A DNA stretch of 64,000 bases from JAAEPI01 sp965212145. Lineage in GTDB: Bacteria; Bacteroidota; Bacteroidia; Cytophagales; Cyclobacteriaceae. Both the position numbers and the translations under genes were made by a program. The notes under the pieces were generated by a model, which worked only from the letters and a program-made list of their open reading frames with translations, was not told the origin of the DNA and did not search any database. This document shows positions 61,820 to 64,000 of the stretch, piece by piece; position 1 is the first letter of the stretch, and each line of letters begins with the position of its first letter. The DNA lies in contig CBDBUY010000003.1 of assembly GCA_965212145.1 (NCBI GenBank), positions 62,001 to 126,000 on the forward strand. The letters are read 5' to 3'.

Positions 61820-63113
61820 GGTAAAAAAATATTTAGCGAATCAGTATTTGGTGGAATTTCCAGTGGATTCTGCGTCAGTTTTAAACTCACTTTCCACTGA
61901 AGAGATTTTAGGCTATTTGGAAGCATTACCACCCGACACTTGTGGTGAAATTCTTCAGGGATTTCATGCCCACACAAATTCGAAAGTTTTGGAGGACATG
62001 AGTGATGAGCTTTTCATCCGGATCTTCGATGAGCTCGATGCGTACATAGCCGCTATTTTGATTTCAAGGATTCGCCACGAATTTGTTGAAAAGAAACTCG
62101 CGTTGCTGTCAAAAGGAGATGTTAAGATCATTCAGGAATTATTGAATTACCCACCCAATACGGCCGGGCATCTTATGGATACGCGCATCCTCACGTTTGA
62201 TCCATCTCTTTCATGTGAGGAGGTTTTGAATGACCTCCGGAACATCGGGGATCAAACCATTGCCACGGTTTATGTTGTGGATCACCATTCTAAGCTGGTT
62301 GGCAAAGTGCCCCTGCAAACGGTGGCCATTTCTGATCCGGATCGAAAACTGAATGAGTTGGCAGTGCCTAGCCCGAGTATCCCGGCGATGGCTTTAGAAG
62401 AAGATATAGTTACACTCTTTCAGGATGGGAAATTCCTGAGTTTACCAGTAACCGATCATGAAAACCGGATGATTGGGATTATCCGAAATGATGCGCTGAT
62501 TGCTGCGACACAGAAGGATGCCGCCGAAGATGTTTTGGCCATGTTTGGAGCCGGTCGGGAGGAGCAGGCTTTGTCAAGCCCCTGGTTTGCGATCAGAAAA
62601 CGACTGCCATGGTTGCAGATCAATTTGGCCACTGCGTTCCTTGCAGCTTCCATTGTTGGAATATTCGAGGATACGATTGCGAAAATCACGGTCCTGGCTG
62701 TATTTCTGCCGGTGGTGGCTGGGCAGTCAGGAAATACGGGTTCACAAGCTTTAGCCGTGACCATGCGAGGGCTGGCGCTTCGAGAAATCCATACTAAGCA
62801 ATGGTGGAAAGTTGCCAAGAAGGAAGTACTGGTTGGGTTTATCAATGGGCTAGCTGTGGCCTTCACCACCTCGATTATCGTTTATTTCTGGGCATCCTCA
62901 TTTGGTTTGGCTCTGGTGATTGGTACATCCATGGTTTTATCCATGGTCATCGCGGGATTTTCCGGGGCAGTTGTTCCCATTATGCTCAAGGCCTTTGGGC
63001 AGGATCCGGCTCAGTCCTCATCTATAGTTCTCACGACCGTGACTGATATCATGGGATTTTTGAGTTTTCTCGGGTTGGCCACCGCATTGGGTGGAGCACT
63101 TGGCATATTTTGA
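61806..63113 (+). CDS. mgtE: MgtE-family magnesium transporter
   Basis: 435 residues from ATG 61806 (MKTTEVKKYLANQYLVEF). MgtE_N superhelix (20-125), CBS pair (~130-250: YPPNTAGHLMDTRILTFDPSLSCEEVLNDLR), plug helix and a five-TM C-terminal channel (~275-435) with VVAGQSGNTGSQALAVTMRGLALREI and the pore segment QSSSIVLTTVTDIMGFLSFLG. It imports Mg2+ under control of its CBS domains. Last gene of the cation cluster. Confidence 0.94.
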   Translation: MKTTEVKKYLANQYLVEFPVDSASVLNSLSTEEILGYLEALPPDTCGEILQGFHAHTNSKVLEDMSDELFIRIFDELDAYIAAILISRIRHEFVEKKLALLSKGDVKIIQELLNYPPNTAGHLMDTRILTFDPSLSCEEVLNDLRNIGDQTIATVYVVDHHSKLVGKVPLQTVAISDPDRKLNELAVPSPSIPAMALEEDIVTLFQDGKFLSLPVTDHENRMIGIIRNDALIAATQKDAAEDVLAMFGAGREEQALSSPWFAIRKRLPWLQINLATAFLAASIVGIFEDTIAKITVLAVFLPVVAGQSGNTGSQALAVTMRGLALREIHTKQWWKVAKKEVLVGFINGLAVAFTTSIIVYFWASSFGLALVIGTSMVLSMVIAGFSGAVVPIMLKAFGQDPAQSSSIVLTTVTDIMGFLSFLGLATALGGALGIF

Positions 63114-63176
63114 CGTCAAGTCAAGTATCATCGTCCTGACAATTGGTTGAAATCCAATCTGGGTTCCGGGTTCAGT

Positions 63177-63197
63177 TTAAGTTATTGAGTAACTTAA
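63177..63197. promoter_or_regulatory. Perfect inverted repeat before a small lipoprotein gene
   Basis: Arms TTAAGTTA/TAACTTAA around TTGAG, 19 bases before ATG 63216. It could be an operator; there is no T tract, so a terminator is less likely. Confidence 0.4.
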
Positions 63198-63215
63198 GGA
63201 TAGATTCAGCGTTAA

Positions 63216-63512
63216 ATGAAAGCCTCGGTAGCAATTATTATTGGACTAATCTTGATATCAACTTCAAGTTGTGATCCCGAAATCCCAATGGTAGAAATAG
63301 AAAAGATGGATTATCCTCTGACTTCCGATGCTCAGGAGTGCATTGATGATTATTTACCGCCAACAGGGAACTTCAGTCGGGACCTTTTGTGTGAGAAGGC
63401 CCATCGTTTAACATGCCTAGGCTTCCCAAAAGATCATATTGAAATTGTGGAATTATGTACCATGTTCCACTATGAAAACTGGGGTTCGACAGCTGTTTGT
63501 CCGGTTTGTTGA
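63216..63512 (+). CDS. Small cysteine-rich lipoprotein
   Basis: 98 residues. The signal ends with lipobox SSC (TSSCDPEIP). The mature part has six further cysteines (ECID, LLCEK, LTCLGF, LCTMFH, VCPVC), suggesting disulfides or a metal site, and an acidic start. No family recognised. It stands alone between mgtE and tRNA-Arg, which is on the other strand. Confidence 0.65.
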   Translation: MKASVAIIIGLILISTSSCDPEIPMVEIEKMDYPLTSDAQECIDDYLPPTGNFSRDLLCEKAHRLTCLGFPKDHIEIVELCTMFHYENWGSTAVCPVC

Positions 63513-63520
63513 AATAAAAA

Positions 63521-63543
63521 AGCCTTCCGAAAAACGGAAGGCT
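63521..63543 (-). terminator. Terminator of tRNA-Arg
   Basis: AGCCTTCCG/CGGAAGGCT stem with a five-base loop; on the minus strand six T follow. It is four bases past the tRNA 3' end and could also end the small lipoprotein transcript. Confidence 0.82.
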
Positions 63544-63547
63544 ACAG

Positions 63548-63621
63548 TGCACGCGGAAGGATTCGAACCCTCAACCCCCAGAGCCGAAATCTGGTATTCT
63601 ATCCAGTTGAACTACGCGTGC
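63548..63621 (-). tRNA. tRNA-Arg (anticodon TCG)
   Basis: 74 nt on the minus strand. Acceptor GCACGCG/CGCGTGC with discriminator A, anticodon arm CCAGA-TTTCGGC-TCTGG with anticodon TCG (reads CGA), and T-arm GGTTCGAATCC. CCA is not encoded. Confidence 0.95.
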
Positions 63622-63749
63622 AAATAATTTTCAATTTCCTTTTGTGCTACTTAGCATTCTTACTGCTTCATAAAAAGACCATCTATGAAGGCATTTGAAC
63701 TGCGTGTGCAAAATGGGCTGCAAATATAGCTTTACGATTTTCTTGGGAC

Positions 63750-64000
63750 CTACTTCTGTGCGAGGATTTTCTGCAACTGCTCCTCATTCTTTTCGGAGGA
63801 AAGACCGAGCCAGTCCAGCGTGGATCGATAGAAAATGTTGTCAACATCTTCCTGAGGTAGCTCCATTTCTTCAATGAACTTACCGATCTCCAAATCTCCC
63901 AATGGGAAAGGATAATCAGAACCCAGGCAGATTTTCTCCGATCCAATCATGTCGATGCAGTAATTCAGGTACTTCTCGTCATGAGTGATAGAATCAATCC
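63750..64000 (-). CDS. ACMSD-like amidohydrolase, C-terminal part
   Basis: Last ~82 residues; the gene continues past the window's right edge. Signature of aminocarboxymuconate-semialdehyde decarboxylase-type amidohydrolases: DSITHDEKYLNYCIDMIG, then CLGSDYPFPLGD with the conserved metal-linked Asp, and a C-terminal YRSTLDWLGL. In that family the enzyme decarboxylates ACMS in tryptophan or nitrobenzoate catabolism; the genes that would confirm the pathway are not in view. The product beyond the edge cannot be judged. Confidence 0.82.
   Translation of the reverse strand, partial: IDSITHDEKYLNYCIDMIGSEKICLGSDYPFPLGDLEIGKFIEEMELPQEDVDNIFYRSTLDWLGLSSEKNEEQLQKILAQK

Noticed and set aside
63114..63215. 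Riboswitch or Mg sensor leader near mgtE
   Set aside because: The space is downstream of mgtE and shows only a simple palindrome; no conserved riboswitch elements seen, and none ahead of 58822.

Overview
The window looks like a chromosome segment of a marine-type Bacteroidota, probably Cytophagales-like. Supporting signs are the RHS proteins with DYYPFG motifs, a DnaE polymerase with a built-in proofreading domain, SprB-type repeats, a TonB-dependent receptor, DUF5777, DUF2911 and DUF349 proteins, many lipoproteins with weak Shine-Dalgarno sequences, and a tRNA promoter matching the Bacteroidota consensus TTG-N19-TAnnTTTG. No phage, conjugation module or CRISPR array was seen.

Region 1 (1-10.8 kb) is accessory DNA. 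A HipA kinase gene truncated by the window edge is followed by three headless RHS C-terminal cassettes. Each has conserved RHS core, a different C-terminal tip and a small membrane or lipoprotein gene directly downstream, in the manner of toxin/immunity modules. The array is mosaic. Cassette 2 joins the start of cassette 3 to the body of cassette 1, then changes to its own tip. A 478-bp insertion flanked by an 11-bp direct repeat sits just ahead of cassette 2, and cassette 3 shows the matching empty site. A family of stem-loop repeats, whose loop is complementary to a motif just downstream, and a pair of 78-bp direct repeats lie inside and beyond the array. A complete hipBA operon with palindromic operators closes the region.

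Region 2 (10.8-31.2 kb) holds envelope and metabolic genes: galE, a beta-helix lipoprotein paired with a diheme cytochrome, a SemiSWEET, a haem lipoprotein/YceI/DUF5777 operon, a TonB receptor, a YheT hydrolase, msrB, a glycosyltransferase, an RRM protein, an MDR oxidoreductase, a LexA/UmuD-like repressor with a candidate operator, and a very large BNR-repeat protein.

Region 3 (31.2-43.5 kb) is mostly housekeeping: dnaE, an S41 peptidase, a pdxH-glycosyltransferase-methyltransferase group, miaE, yqgE, a DUF349 protein and tRNA-Thr.

Region 4 (43.5-48.4 kb) is a sulfur locus on one strand: a Crp/Fnr regulator with three clustered cysteines, a SulP permease, a persulfide-dioxygenase-like/rhodanese fusion and two YeeE/YedE-type membrane proteins.

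Region 5 (48.4-64 kb) contains cyclophilin, a VOC protein, an RqcH/NFACT protein, a 7TMR-DISM histidine kinase, a glycoside-oxidation set (DUF1080, gluconate dehydrogenase subunit 3-like, GMC oxidoreductase), a TauE/SafE exporter and a four-gene cation/osmotic cluster (CNNM/CorC, MscS, a membrane-less MgtE-like protein, MgtE). It ends with tRNA-Arg and the C-terminus of an ACMSD-like amidohydrolase.
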